DNA from: Bacillota bacterium
GTDB taxonomy: Bacteria; Bacillota; Clostridia; Oscillospirales; Ruminococcaceae
NCBI GenBank assembly: GCA_023433405.1
Contig: JAEZCT010000054.1
Coordinates: forward strand, 62,001-126,000
Length of the DNA stretch: 64,000 bases
Reading direction: 5' to 3'
The notes beneath the pieces are model-generated. The model was not told the origin of the DNA. It searched no databases and worked only from the letters and a program-made list of their open reading frames with translations. The first letter of the stretch is position 1; the number at the start of each line of letters is the position of its first letter. Of the stretch, positions 35,076 through 44,481 are shown piece by piece. A program made the translations under genes and the position numbers.

Positions 35076-36149
35076 ATGCCGATGATTCTTTACGTCTGTT
35101 ATACCGATCTTGACAACTCCCAGTCCGGCTCCTCGGTGCGCCCTCAAAAGATGCTGCACGCCTTTGAGGAGCTTGGCTATGAAATACTGCTGCTATCAGG
35201 CGACCAGCGGCGCATGAACGAACGGCGGCGGTCTGTGCAGGGCATATTTACGGCACTAGGCAGGTATAGTCCTGATTTTTGCTACATCGAGCTGCCCTCC
35301 GGCCCTATTCAGGGGTTTGCAGACCGTCGGCTGCTCATGCGCCTTTCCCGCCTTGGCATTCCCACTGCGGCGTTTTACCGTGACGCATATTATCGCCTTG
35401 CCCCGTGGTGGAACCTTGCGCTATACAAGAAGATTACGGTTCGTTTTTTGCATTCCGTGGATATCGGAATCCTGCGCCGCTGCTGCGACATCGTGTACTT
35501 TCCGTCCCGCACCATGGCATCGCTGTTTGACTTCCCACAAAAGGGGGTTCTTCCGCCCGCCTGTGAGCGACTGTTTTTAAAGCCGCGCGAGGATCCTAGG
35601 GTCTGCATCTATGTGGGCGGGCTCTCACGCTGGTACGGCACAGACCTTATGCTGCGCGCGTTTGAAATGTTAAACCGGGGCGGCAATTACCCCTTGATCC
35701 TGGTCTGCCGCGAGAGCGAAACAATAGAGATTGAGCCGCGCTACCGTTCCGCCTCTTGGCTGACGATCTCTCATGCCAGCGGCAAGGAGCTGGAAGGCTT
35801 TTATGCGCGCGCGGATATCGGCCTGTATTGCGGCAGACGGGATCAGTATATGAATCTGTCTATGCCCGTTAAGCTGTTTGGCTATCTATCCTACGGCCTG
35901 CCCGTCGTGGTCACCAACTGCACCGAGGTTGCAAGCTTTGTGCGCAAAAACGGGGTCGGGCTGGTGGTAACCGACGACTCTCACGCCATCGCGGCAGGGG
36001 TACGGGATATGGTGGCAAACCCAACCGCTTACCGCCGGTATTACGATAATCTTGTACAAGCCATTAAATCGGATCATCTGTGGATACACCGGGCGGGCAA
36101 GGTCGCCGCCGACCTTGAGCATGGCACCAGCCTGAATTCTAAGCTGTAG
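35076..36149 (+). CDS. Glycosyltransferase (GT-B fold, family 1/4-like)
   Basis: About 357 residues. N-terminal Rossmann half: YVCYTDLDNSQSGSSVRPQKMLHAFEELG (substrate-side loop SGSSVRPQKM). C-terminal nucleotide-sugar half: CIYVGGLSRWYGTDLMLRAFEML, then ARADIGLYCGRRDQYMNLSMPVKLFGYLSYGLPVVVTNC, the GT4/GT1 donor motif with MPVKLFGYLSYGLPVV. No membrane segment. It adds one sugar of the repeat unit; donor and linkage cannot be predicted. ATG at 35076 is chosen; a TTG at 35064 lies next to the GGAAAGG site and is too close to it. Confidence 0.87.
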   Translation: MPMILYVCYTDLDNSQSGSSVRPQKMLHAFEELGYEILLLSGDQRRMNERRRSVQGIFTALGRYSPDFCYIELPSGPIQGFADRRLLMRLSRLGIPTAAFYRDAYYRLAPWWNLALYKKITVRFLHSVDIGILRRCCDIVYFPSRTMASLFDFPQKGVLPPACERLFLKPREDPRVCIYVGGLSRWYGTDLMLRAFEMLNRGGNYPLILVCRESETIEIEPRYRSASWLTISHASGKELEGFYARADIGLYCGRRDQYMNLSMPVKLFGYLSYGLPVVVTNCTEVASFVRKNGVGLVVTDDSHAIAAGVRDMVANPTAYRRYYDNLVQAIKSDHLWIHRAGKVAADLEHGTSLNSKL

Positions 36150-36193
36150 ACTCATTGCAATGCGGTTGCGGTAAAGGGGGCTTAAAGGGCGCG

Positions 36194-37288
36194 ATGAGAA
36201 TCTTGTTTTTATCGGCCGCATGCTCCTCCCATACGGTCAAATGGGTTAATACCCTCGCGCAGCGGGGACATCAGGTACTGCTTGCCACGCAGGTTGACCA
36301 CCGTGCCCGTGCCGACGCGGTAAGCCCCCTTGTTCGCGTGGAATACCTCATGCGGTCGGGTACGGCGGGCTACTATTTTAATGCCGCACAGCTGCGAGAG
36401 CTTGCCGCCGCCACCCAGCCCCAGGTTGTAAGCGCACACTACGCCAGCGGTTACGGTACACTTGCACGGCGCGCGAAGCTGTACCCTGTGCTGCTGTCGG
36501 TGTGGGGCAGCGATATCTTCGACTTTCCTACAAAAAGCGGTCTGCATCGCAGGCTGACCGAGAAAAACCTTTCCCACGCCGTGGCAATCGCCTCCACAAG
36601 CCGGGTAATGGCAGAAGAAACACGCCATTACCTCAAAGCCGAAACGCCGATTTTTATTACCCCCTTTGGAATTGATATCAAGCTGTTCGCCCCGCAGGTA
36701 CGAAAAAATGACGGGACTTTTGTAGTGGGTGTAATGAAACGACTGGAACCGGAATGCGGTGTGGAGGTTTTAATTCAGGCGTTTAAGCTTTTGCGCTCCC
36801 GGGTAAGACTGGAAAACCCCGGAAAACGCGTCCTGCTGCGCATCTACGGTCAGGGCAGCGAATACGCCCCCCTGCTCGGCCTTGCACGCCATATTCTCGT
36901 TGCGGAGGATACAGAGTTTTTCGGGCAGATTGCAAACAGCGACATGCCAAACGCACTGGCGCAGATGGATGTGGTATGTCTGCCCAGTCTGCGGGAAAGC
37001 TTTGGCGTCGCCGCGGTGGAGGCCATGGCCAGTGCAAGGGCTCTTGTCACCAGCGATGCCGCGGGTTTTTTGGAGACCGTGGAGGATAGCGTAACGGGCA
37101 TTATCGTGCGTGATATGGATGAAAAAAAGCTTGCGGACGCGCTTTATGCGCTGTATAAGGATCCTTTGCTCTGCCGTGCCATGGGCAACGAGGGACGCAA
37201 GCGGGCGGAGCGTCTATACTCCATGGAGCGCTGCGCGGCAGAAATGGAAAGGGCGCTGGAGTTTGCGGCGAGAAGCAAAAAAACGTAG
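36194..37288 (+). CDS. Glycosyltransferase family 4 protein
   Basis: About 364 residues, GT-B fold: MRILFLSAACSSHTVKWVNTLAQRGH is the acceptor-side glycine-rich start, and the donor motif is LAQMDVVCLPSLRESFGVAAVEAMASARALVTSD (the ESFGVAAVEAMA stretch with both Glu of the EX7E motif). SAHYASGYGTLARR and LLSVWGSDIFDFP are typical of retaining GT4 enzymes. Start is the ATG after AAAGGGCGCG; the upstream frame to 36155 has no site. Middle gene of the glycan operon. Confidence 0.9.
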   Translation: MRILFLSAACSSHTVKWVNTLAQRGHQVLLATQVDHRARADAVSPLVRVEYLMRSGTAGYYFNAAQLRELAAATQPQVVSAHYASGYGTLARRAKLYPVLLSVWGSDIFDFPTKSGLHRRLTEKNLSHAVAIASTSRVMAEETRHYLKAETPIFITPFGIDIKLFAPQVRKNDGTFVVGVMKRLEPECGVEVLIQAFKLLRSRVRLENPGKRVLLRIYGQGSEYAPLLGLARHILVAEDTEFFGQIANSDMPNALAQMDVVCLPSLRESFGVAAVEAMASARALVTSDAAGFLETVEDSVTGIIVRDMDEKKLADALYALYKDPLLCRAMGNEGRKRAERLYSMERCAAEMERALEFAARSKKT

Positions 37289-37315
37289 AAAATACGCTTA
37301 ATTAAGGATAAATGC

Positions 37316-38530
37316 ATGAACCTGCTAATTATCAATCATTATGCCGGCAGCGAGGCGATGGGTATGGAGTACCGCCATTTTTACATTGGCAGAGAGCTTG
37401 CAAGGCTGGGGCACAGGGTAGTAATTGTTGCGGCAAGCTTTTCGCATCTGCGGGGACAAAACCCCTTTCCGGAGGAATCTCTTGAGGAAACGACGGAGCA
37501 GGGCGTCACCTTTGTTTGGCTGAAAACCCCGCCCTACTACCGCAACAACCTCTTTCGCGCCAAGAATGCGGCGACGTTTTTGTGGACCCTCCATCTTCAC
37601 GCTCGAGAGCTTTCCTCCATCTATCGGCCCGACGCGGTGGTGGCTTCCTCGACCTATCTGTTTGACCTCTACCCCGCCTCCCGCATTGCCCGGCTTAGCG
37701 GCGCGCGACTAATCTTTGAGCTGCACGACGTATGGCCGCTAACCCTGACCGAGCTGCACGGGCTTAGCCGAAAGAACCCGCTGGTGATGGCCCTTGCCCA
37801 CGCGGAGCGAGACAGCTACCGGCGTGCGCACCGTATTATCTCCATCCTGCCCGGGGCGGCGCAGCGCGCCAAGGAGCTGGGGCTATGGGGCAAGCCCGTC
37901 ATTTACATCCCAAACGGAGTGGTACCGGAAGCGCAGGAGGGCTGCCAGCCAAGCGCGGCGCAGCGGCGCATTCGAGAGCTGAAGGAGCAGGGGTTTTTTA
38001 CCATTGTCTACGCGGGCGGGTTTGCTAACGCAAACGCACTCGAGACCCTGGTAGACTGTGCCGCTTTGCTGCCTGACGACATTGCGGTTGTTCTGGTGGG
38101 CAAGGGCGACCAAAGCCATGCGCTTGCAGACCGCGCAGCCAAAAAAGGGCTGCACAACCTGTTCTTTGAGGAGTATGTTCCAAAGCAAAAGGTTCCGTCC
38201 GTGTTACGGGAAGCGGATTGTCTGTACATTGGCGCAAAAAAATGTGCGCTGTACCGCTATGGCGTTGGGATGAACAAGCTGTACGACTACATGCTGGCGG
38301 CGCGGCCAATCCTGTACGGGGTGGATGCGCCCGGCAACGAAGTCGCGGATTGCGGCTGCGGTATCACCGTCGCGCCGGATGACCCAAGGGCACTTGCCGA
38401 GGGTGTCGAGGCCATGCGCAGGCTTACGGCGTTTGAGCGTGAGGAGATGGGCGTGCGGGGTCGGGATTATGTGCTGAAAAACCGTGCTTACAGCACCCTT
38501 GCCGCTCAGTTTTTAAGCGCCATGCAATAG
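37316..38530 (+). CDS. WbuB-like glycosyltransferase family 4 protein
   Basis: The 404-residue GT-B enzyme starts MNLLIINHYAGSEAMGMEYRHFYIGRELARLGH (pattern: INHYAGS, GMEYRHFYI), which is characteristic of WbuB-type transferases that act on N-acetyl-fucosamine-like or related deoxyamino sugars. The donor half contains YAGGFANANALETLVDCAALL and YRYGVGMNKLYDYMLAARPILYG, with the Asn-Lys-Leu motif of the group. ATG follows AAGGATAA. It matches the CapD-type dehydratase upstream, since such sugars derive from 4-keto-6-deoxy intermediates. Confidence 0.9.
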   Translation: MNLLIINHYAGSEAMGMEYRHFYIGRELARLGHRVVIVAASFSHLRGQNPFPEESLEETTEQGVTFVWLKTPPYYRNNLFRAKNAATFLWTLHLHARELSSIYRPDAVVASSTYLFDLYPASRIARLSGARLIFELHDVWPLTLTELHGLSRKNPLVMALAHAERDSYRRAHRIISILPGAAQRAKELGLWGKPVIYIPNGVVPEAQEGCQPSAAQRRIRELKEQGFFTIVYAGGFANANALETLVDCAALLPDDIAVVLVGKGDQSHALADRAAKKGLHNLFFEEYVPKQKVPSVLREADCLYIGAKKCALYRYGVGMNKLYDYMLAARPILYGVDAPGNEVADCGCGITVAPDDPRALAEGVEAMRRLTAFEREEMGVRGRDYVLKNRAYSTLAAQFLSAMQ

Positions 38531-38574
38531 TAAGCAATACATCGATATGCATAAATGCAAACGGAGAAACGGTT

Positions 38575-39276
38575 ATGCTCCCGAAGAATCCGCGCCATCT
38601 TCCCCCCGCCATGCAAAATGAGGAATGCGGACGATACCTTGCCCTATTAAACAGGCGCAGGGCGGCCTTTCGTGTTAAGCGCGCGTTTGATATCCTTCTG
38701 TCGCTGTGCGCGTTAGCGGCGCTTTTACCGCTGCTTTTGCTCATTGCCCTGCTGGTGGGGCTCACCTCCCAGGGCGGTGCCTTGTTTTGCCAGACACGCG
38801 TCGGGCAAAACCTGAAGCGTTTTACCATCCTAAAATTCCGCACCATGCGCGCTTCGGATAACCGCTGCGCCCTGCCGCTCACGGTGCGCGACGACCCGCG
38901 CATCACTCCCCTTGGGCGGTTTCTTCGCAAGCTGCATCTGGACGAGCTGCCGCAGCTTATCAACGTTTTAAAGGGTGATATGTCGTTTGTCGGCCCAAGG
39001 CCAGAGGTGGAGCGTTATGTGCGGCAGTACACACCCCGCCAGCTCGCAACCCTGCTGATTCCCTGCGGCATTACCTGCACCGCAAGCCTTGTCTACAAGG
39101 ACGAAAACAACCTGCTTACGGCGAGTGATGACCCGGAAACGTGCTACCTGCGCGATATCCTGCCCGTGAAAACCGAGTATAACCTCGCATACCTTGAGCG
39201 ATTTAGCCTAGGTGAGGATATTAAAATCATCCTGCAAACAGCGCTTTCGGTTATTGGGGTGACGCCCAGGGTTTAA
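38575..39276 (+). CDS. Initiating sugar-phosphate transferase (bacterial sugar transferase family)
   Basis: Monotopic phosphoglycosyl transferase that puts the first sugar-phosphate on undecaprenyl phosphate. 233 residues: re-entrant helix at about 33-62 (FDILLSLCALAALLPLLLL), then the catalytic pattern FCQTRVGQNLKRFTILKFRTM, the metal/nucleotide stretch PLGRFLRKLHLDELPQLINV and the DMSFVGPRPEVERYV active-site motif. The Asp-Glu pair of the family is in HLDELPQ. Last gene of the glycan operon, 44 bases after the preceding one. The single-helix form lacks the extra membrane domain of WbaP. Confidence 0.94.
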   Translation: MLPKNPRHLPPAMQNEECGRYLALLNRRRAAFRVKRAFDILLSLCALAALLPLLLLIALLVGLTSQGGALFCQTRVGQNLKRFTILKFRTMRASDNRCALPLTVRDDPRITPLGRFLRKLHLDELPQLINVLKGDMSFVGPRPEVERYVRQYTPRQLATLLIPCGITCTASLVYKDENNLLTASDDPETCYLRDILPVKTEYNLAYLERFSLGEDIKIILQTALSVIGVTPRV

Positions 39277-39375
39277 AACCCGCAACACGCTGAGTGTTTA
39301 TGCTATTATCGTTTTAAAGCTTTGCAGGTTAGCTGATAGAATGTCTTAATAAACCCGCCTGCGGTGAAGCTTTTA

Positions 39376-39409
39376 TCACAAATAAGGTTTTATCATTTTT
39401 TATTTGTGA
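39376..39409. promoter_or_regulatory. Perfect dyad in the gap between the glycan operon and DUF4364
   Basis: TCACAAATAA (39376-39385) and TTATTTGTGA (39400-39409) form a perfect 10-bp inverted repeat over 14 bases. It may be an operator or an AT-rich hairpin. The rest of the 39277-39592 gap shows no gene and no clear terminator; -10-like TATACT (39424) and TATAGT (39476) lack good -35 boxes. Confidence 0.4.
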
Positions 39410-39592
39410 AAGGATAGTGTGGCTATACTCTATCTTTTTTGAGCGTCTTATGGTAAATTATTAATGAAAATGTCGTATAGTACACCTGTACAACACCACA
39501 GATTGCAAACACTTTTTGCTAAGAGATAAAGTGTCCTTATTGCGAGACGGAAAAAGCGTATCGTGACAGGAAAACGGAAAGAAGGCATAACG

Positions 39593-40198
39593 ATGGAACA
39601 TGGGGCTTTTTCTGGCGGTGTGGAACCGGGGGGACTGCGCACCACCTACGAAATCAATATCCTCATCTGCTACCTGCTAAAGAGTGTGGATGCCGCCTTT
39701 ACCAAGGCGCAGCTCGCCGAAATATTGCAGCGCGACGGGCTTGTTAACTACTTCGAGCTTGCCAATTCCATCAATGAGCTTGTAAAGCTCGACCAGATTC
39801 GCGCGGAAAAGCAAGCAGACGGCGAGGATGTATATCGTGTGACGGAGCTTGGCGCGAAGGCCTGCGCCACCATTGAACGAACCGTTTCGGCATCGGCGCG
39901 GGAGAAGGCCGTAAAGGCTGCCCTGCGTCTGGTGAAACGGATTGACCGTGAACGGAAAAACAAGGTGGATATTTCGCAAACAGAGGACGGCTACCTTGTA
40001 ACCATGCGCATTCTGGACGTAGGCTCTGACCTGATGACCCTTACCCTGTTTTTACCAGACGCGATGCAAGCCGAGGTGGTTAAGCGACAGTTTTTAAATG
40101 ACCCCCAGCTGCTGTATAAGGGGGTATTGTCACTGTTGGTGCGCGATCTTGAGGATTATAAGGGCTTTTCCTGCGGCGACGACGACCTGTTTGATTAG
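39593..40198 (+). CDS. DUF4364 family protein
   Basis: A 201-residue protein of a family found in Clostridia. After a short Gly-rich start it has a winged-helix-like region (TTYEINILICYLLKSVDAAFTKAQLAEILQRDGLVNYFELANSINEL; key parts KAQLAEIL and YFELANSINELV), consistent with DNA binding, followed by a mixed alpha/beta region (GYLVTMRILDVGSDLMTLTLFLPD). The chosen ATG follows GAAGGC by nine bases. The next gene, sbcD, starts 70 bases downstream. The family is described as a possible transcriptional regulator; target unknown. Confidence 0.87.
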   Translation: MEHGAFSGGVEPGGLRTTYEINILICYLLKSVDAAFTKAQLAEILQRDGLVNYFELANSINELVKLDQIRAEKQADGEDVYRVTELGAKACATIERTVSASAREKAVKAALRLVKRIDRERKNKVDISQTEDGYLVTMRILDVGSDLMTLTLFLPDAMQAEVVKRQFLNDPQLLYKGVLSLLVRDLEDYKGFSCGDDDLFD

Positions 40199-40267
40199 CG
40201 CGCCGGGTAATATCCGCTCACATATGCGGCAATCACCTTTGCCGGAAAGGACGGCGTTTCGCTATCC

Positions 40268-41428
40268 ATGAGAATTGTACATATCGCGGATTTGCACCTT
40301 GGCAAGGTGCTGTTTGATTTTTCTCTCTTAACCGACCAGAGCGCGTGGCTGGAGGAGCTTACCCGCTTTATCAAGGAGCAAAGGGCGGATGCGCTGGTGA
40401 TTGCGGGCGATGTATACCACCGTTCCGTGCCGCCCACCGAGGCTGTGGCGCTGCTGGATGATTTTTTGAGCGAGGTGATACAGGGCGCCGGCGTTCCTGT
40501 TTTAATGATAGCGGGAAATCACGACAGCGGCCAACGGCTGGGCTTTGCGTCAAAGCTGTTTGAGGGCGGGGGGCTGTATGTCTCCGGCGCCGTTGGAGAA
40601 CGCCTGAAAACTGTTACCCTTCCCGATGCCTTCGGGGAGGTTCGCTTTGTTTTGCTGCCCTATTTTGAGCCGTATCCCATCCGGCGGCTGTATGCGGACG
40701 AAAGCATTAAAACCTCGAACGATGCCTTTGCCCGTATTGCCCGGGAAAACCTTGCGGAGATTGATTTTTCCCGCCGCAATGTTTTAGTCTCCCACGGCTT
40801 TTTCGGGAAAGACTCGGCTCTCGCCCGCTTCTCGGACTCCGAACGCAGCGTAGGCGGAACCGACCTTGTGGACAGTGGGCTAATTGAGGCGTTTGATTAC
40901 GTCGCACTCGGACACCTGCACGCGCCGCAGACGGCAGGAGCACCCCATATCCGTTATGCGGGCTCTCCGCTAAAATATTCCCTTTCTGAGGTCGCGCAGA
41001 AAAAGAGCGTGACGGTGGTTGATTTGCGCGGCAAGGGGGACATGACCATAACCGCCGAGTATATCCCCGCTCCCCGTGACCTGCGCATAGTTACCGGCAC
41101 GATGGCGGAATTAACGGACAAAGCCTTGCAGTCGTCCTATTCCCTTCACGACTACATATACGCCGTGATTACCGATAAGAATGAGGTTTATTCCGCCGCC
41201 GAAAAGCTGCGCGCGCTGTTCCCGAACCTGATTGGGCTGCGGCGGGAATCAGACGGCACCGCCACCAGCGACCCGCTGGTTTTTGGCACGGCGGTTGGCA
41301 AGCGGGATATTGACGACCTGTTCCGCTCCTTCTACCTCGACATGCGGGGAGAGGTACTGCCGCCAAGGCTTGCTAAGGCGATGCATGAAGTTTTTGCCGA
41401 GGCGCAGAGAGAGGAGCGGGAGCCGTGA
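40268..41428 (+). CDS. sbcD: Exonuclease subunit SbcD
   Basis: Mre11-type nuclease subunit of SbcCD, which opens hairpins and trims protein-blocked or palindromic DNA ends. The phosphoesterase motifs are all present: HIADLHLGK, VIAGDVYHR, IAGNHDSGQRL, VLVSHGFFG and LGHLHAPQ. 386 residues. Its stop overlaps the GTG of sbcC by four bases. Such a nuclease acts on the long palindromes that are scattered through this chromosome. Confidence 0.96.
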   Translation: MRIVHIADLHLGKVLFDFSLLTDQSAWLEELTRFIKEQRADALVIAGDVYHRSVPPTEAVALLDDFLSEVIQGAGVPVLMIAGNHDSGQRLGFASKLFEGGGLYVSGAVGERLKTVTLPDAFGEVRFVLLPYFEPYPIRRLYADESIKTSNDAFARIARENLAEIDFSRRNVLVSHGFFGKDSALARFSDSERSVGGTDLVDSGLIEAFDYVALGHLHAPQTAGAPHIRYAGSPLKYSLSEVAQKKSVTVVDLRGKGDMTITAEYIPAPRDLRIVTGTMAELTDKALQSSYSLHDYIYAVITDKNEVYSAAEKLRALFPNLIGLRRESDGTATSDPLVFGTAVGKRDIDDLFRSFYLDMRGEVLPPRLAKAMHEVFAEAQREEREP

Positions 41429-44427
41429 AGCCGATTATGCTAGAAATTAACGCGTTTGGTCCTTACGGCGGCTCGGAGGTTATTGACTTTACCCAGCTTG
41501 AGGGGCAGAACCTTTTCTTGATTACCGGACCAACCGGCGCCGGTAAAACCACCATATTTGATGCGATTACCTTCGCGCTGTACGGGAAAGCAAGCGGCGA
41601 AAGCCGCTCTGACAACGAGGCGCTCAAAAGTGATTTTGCGTCGCCTGACGATCTTTGCCTGGTTCGCCTTCATTTCTTGCTGCACGGAGAACGGTACATC
41701 GTCGAACGCCGTCCCAAGCAGCAGCGCACCGTGCGCGGCGGAGGGGTAAGCACCGCAAACGGCGACGCTTTTTTAACCCTGCCCGACGGCGGGCTGGTGA
41801 AGGGTGTAACCGAGGTCACCGCTCGCGTCGAGGAGCTGCTCGGGCTTGACTGCGGTCAGTTCCGGCAGATTGTTATGCTGCCCCAAGGAGAATTTAAGCG
41901 TCTGCTGGAGGCAGAAAGTAAGCAAAAGCAGCTCATCTTCCGCAAAATATTCTCCACAGGTCTGTACAGCCTTGCGGAGCTGCGGCTTAAGGAGCGGCGC
42001 GACGCAGTAAAAGCGGAGCTTGACCAATACGCCGTAACCCTTGCCGAAGGCGCCCGGATGCTATCGGCGGCGGAAAGCGGTCCCCTCTCCCATGCGCTGT
42101 CTGCGCAGAGCCTGCATTACCCCACTGTTTTGGCGTGTGCCGACGAACAGCTTGCGGCGGACATGCAATGGCTCGAAACGGTCAATGCTCAGTTAACCGC
42201 GGTGCGGCAGGAGCATAGCCGAATTGACCTGGAGGCGGCGGAGCGCCAAAACGAGCGTCTGGATAGGCTGGAAGCGCTTCTTCGCCGACGGACAGTGCTG
42301 CAGGAGCAGGCAACCGAACAGGAGACGCGCAAAAAAGCGCTGCTGCTTGCCCGCCGTGCGGGTGAGCTTGCCTTTATTCGCCGGGAGATGGAGCTCGGCA
42401 GAGAATTGATTGAATCCGGTGAGAAATCCGCCTTGGAGCTGACGAAGCGCATTGCAATCAGTTCGTCACGGCTGGAAGATGCAAGCCGGTCGCTTGAAAA
42501 GGCACGGGAGCAGAAGAAGTCACAGCCAGCGCTGATTGCGGGCCGAGAGCGCTTTGCACGCTATCGGGAGGGCTTTGCCCTGATTCAAAGGCTGGATGAG
42601 GAGATTGTCGCCGTAACGCGCAAGGTCGGCGTACAGGAGGGCAACCTTGCCGCCATTGACTGCCTTTCGGCGCGTGCACTGGCTCAGCAAAGTGTAACGC
42701 GCACCGCGGAGCTGGCAAACGATCTTTGTGCGCTTTGCGCCTCGATAGAGGAGTACCTTGCCGCCGCACAGCGGTTTGCCGACAGCAACAGCGCTTACGC
42801 ACGAGCCTTCGAACAGTTTTTGGCTGGGCAGGCCGGGCAGCTTGCACTTGGATTAAGGGAGGGTATGCCCTGTCCGGTTTGCGGCTCCACGGAGCATCCC
42901 TCCCCTGGGCATCCCGCCGAAAACGCGCCATCCGCGGAGCAGCTGAGCACGTTAAAACAGGAGATCGACACCCTCTACCACCGACAGATGACCCTTTTGG
43001 GCGATGTAAGGGCACAGGCCGCCGCCCTGCGGGCGAATTTCTCCCCGGTGCGGGAGGGCTCTGATTTCATACTACCCGACGGAGACCCCCTCTCCCTGCG
43101 CGATAAGCTTGCAGAACTGCGCGATAAGGCAAGGCGCGAGAGCGAGCTTGCGGCGGCACGATACGAACCCATAGCCGCCGATGCGGCCGTGCATCTCGCC
43201 CGCCTTAGCATGGCTGACGATAAACGGCTTTACGATACCCCTTACCTTTCTCAGCGCCGAAGCGTTATTGAGCAGGAAAGCGCGGCGCTTGCCGCGTCTC
43301 TTGCACAGCTTAAGGAACGAAGGCACGAGGCACAGGGCGCAGTTCCTAAAGAGTTTAACGACCCAGCCGCACTGGAGAAAGCCGCTGAGCAAAACGATAT
43401 GGAGATAGCGCGGCAGGATGCGCAGGAGCAGCGGGCGCAAACCGAGCTTACCGCGGCTACCGCGGAGCGGGAACGGCTGGAGGAGGCGCTGGCAGGTGCA
43501 AAAGCCACTGCCGCGCAGGCATCGGTGGCTTTAAAGCTTAGAGAAGCGGAGCTTGCAAACGGCCTAGCGCGTTATGGCTTTGCCGACTGGGATGCCGCGT
43601 CTCGCTGCCGGTTATCCGATGATGCCTACGCCGAGCTGGAAAACGCCATCACTCAGTATGATGCCGAAGAGGCAAAAACAGCGGGAGAGCTTGAGACGCT
43701 GCACAAGGAATGTGAAGGAAAGTCGCGAATTGACCTGGATGCGCTGCGCGATAAGCTTACCGAAACAGAGCTGCGTCTTGCAGCGCTGGAGGCGGATAAA
43801 ACGGCGCTGAGTCTGCGGGTGGATGGTAACGCCCGCGCCGTCGCCCGCATAAGGGAGCTGCTGGAAATCTCCCGGAAGGCGGAAGTCATTTATGGGGATA
43901 TGCAGTCGCTTTACCTGCTAACCAAGGGGGAGAACGCGGCTAAGATATCCTTTGAACGGTATGTGTTGGGAGCCTACTTCGCCGATGTCATCCGCGCGGC
44001 CAACCACTGGCTGCACGACATGACGGGCGGACGATACCTGCTGCGTCATAAACAGGACCGTCTCAAGGGCGGCGGCGCGGCGGGACTGGATTTTGCGGTG
44101 CTAGACGCAAGTACCGGCAAGGAGCGCGCAGTCGGAACCCTTTCGGGCGGAGAGAGCTTTAAGGCCTCTCTTTCCCTCGCGCTGGGACTTGCGGATGTGA
44201 TTCAGGGCTATTCGGGCGGGGTGAGCATCGAGACGATGTTCATCGACGAAGGCTTTGGCTCACTGGATGCGGTCTCCCGTGAAAAGGCGGTGGATACGCT
44301 GTTTGAGCTGGAGAAAACCGGGCGACTCATTGGCGTAATCTCCCATGTGGAGGAGCTAAAGGAGCGCATCCCCGCGCGCTTGGAGGTTACCCCCTCCCCT
44401 CACGGCAGCTCCGCCGCGTTTGTTTAG
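41425..44427 (+). CDS. sbcC: Exonuclease subunit SbcC
   Basis: Rad50-like SMC-family ATPase of SbcCD. 1000 residues: Walker A GPTGAGKTTIFDAI near the N-terminus, Q-loop VMLPQGEFKRLLEA, two long coiled-coil arms (about 180-850) with the zinc-hook CPVCGSTEHPSPGHP at about residue 485, and the C-terminal LSGGESFKASLSLALGLADV signature with MFIDEGFGSLD Walker B. GTG start overlapping sbcD (GTGA). The hook is canonical, so dimerisation as in Rad50 is expected. Confidence 0.96.
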   Translation: MKPIMLEINAFGPYGGSEVIDFTQLEGQNLFLITGPTGAGKTTIFDAITFALYGKASGESRSDNEALKSDFASPDDLCLVRLHFLLHGERYIVERRPKQQRTVRGGGVSTANGDAFLTLPDGGLVKGVTEVTARVEELLGLDCGQFRQIVMLPQGEFKRLLEAESKQKQLIFRKIFSTGLYSLAELRLKERRDAVKAELDQYAVTLAEGARMLSAAESGPLSHALSAQSLHYPTVLACADEQLAADMQWLETVNAQLTAVRQEHSRIDLEAAERQNERLDRLEALLRRRTVLQEQATEQETRKKALLLARRAGELAFIRREMELGRELIESGEKSALELTKRIAISSSRLEDASRSLEKAREQKKSQPALIAGRERFARYREGFALIQRLDEEIVAVTRKVGVQEGNLAAIDCLSARALAQQSVTRTAELANDLCALCASIEEYLAAAQRFADSNSAYARAFEQFLAGQAGQLALGLREGMPCPVCGSTEHPSPGHPAENAPSAEQLSTLKQEIDTLYHRQMTLLGDVRAQAAALRANFSPVREGSDFILPDGDPLSLRDKLAELRDKARRESELAAARYEPIAADAAVHLARLSMADDKRLYDTPYLSQRRSVIEQESAALAASLAQLKERRHEAQGAVPKEFNDPAALEKAAEQNDMEIARQDAQEQRAQTELTAATAERERLEEALAGAKATAAQASVALKLREAELANGLARYGFADWDAASRCRLSDDAYAELENAITQYDAEEAKTAGELETLHKECEGKSRIDLDALRDKLTETELRLAALEADKTALSLRVDGNARAVARIRELLEISRKAEVIYGDMQSLYLLTKGENAAKISFERYVLGAYFADVIRAANHWLHDMTGGRYLLRHKQDRLKGGGAAGLDFAVLDASTGKERAVGTLSGGESFKASLSLALGLADVIQGYSGGVSIETMFIDEGFGSLDAVSREKAVDTLFELEKTGRLIGVISHVEELKERIPARLEVTPSPHGSSAAFV

Positions 44428-44481
44428 TCTGTCTGGTACTGCCGAATAATTTAAGCATTTTTATGCAAGAGGAGAACTTCC

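Noticed and set aside
41440..44330. Many open frames of 60-185 codons inside sbcC on both strands
   Set aside because: Shadows of the coiled-coil coding sequence; low-complexity Arg/Ser/Ala translations with no ribosome-binding sites.
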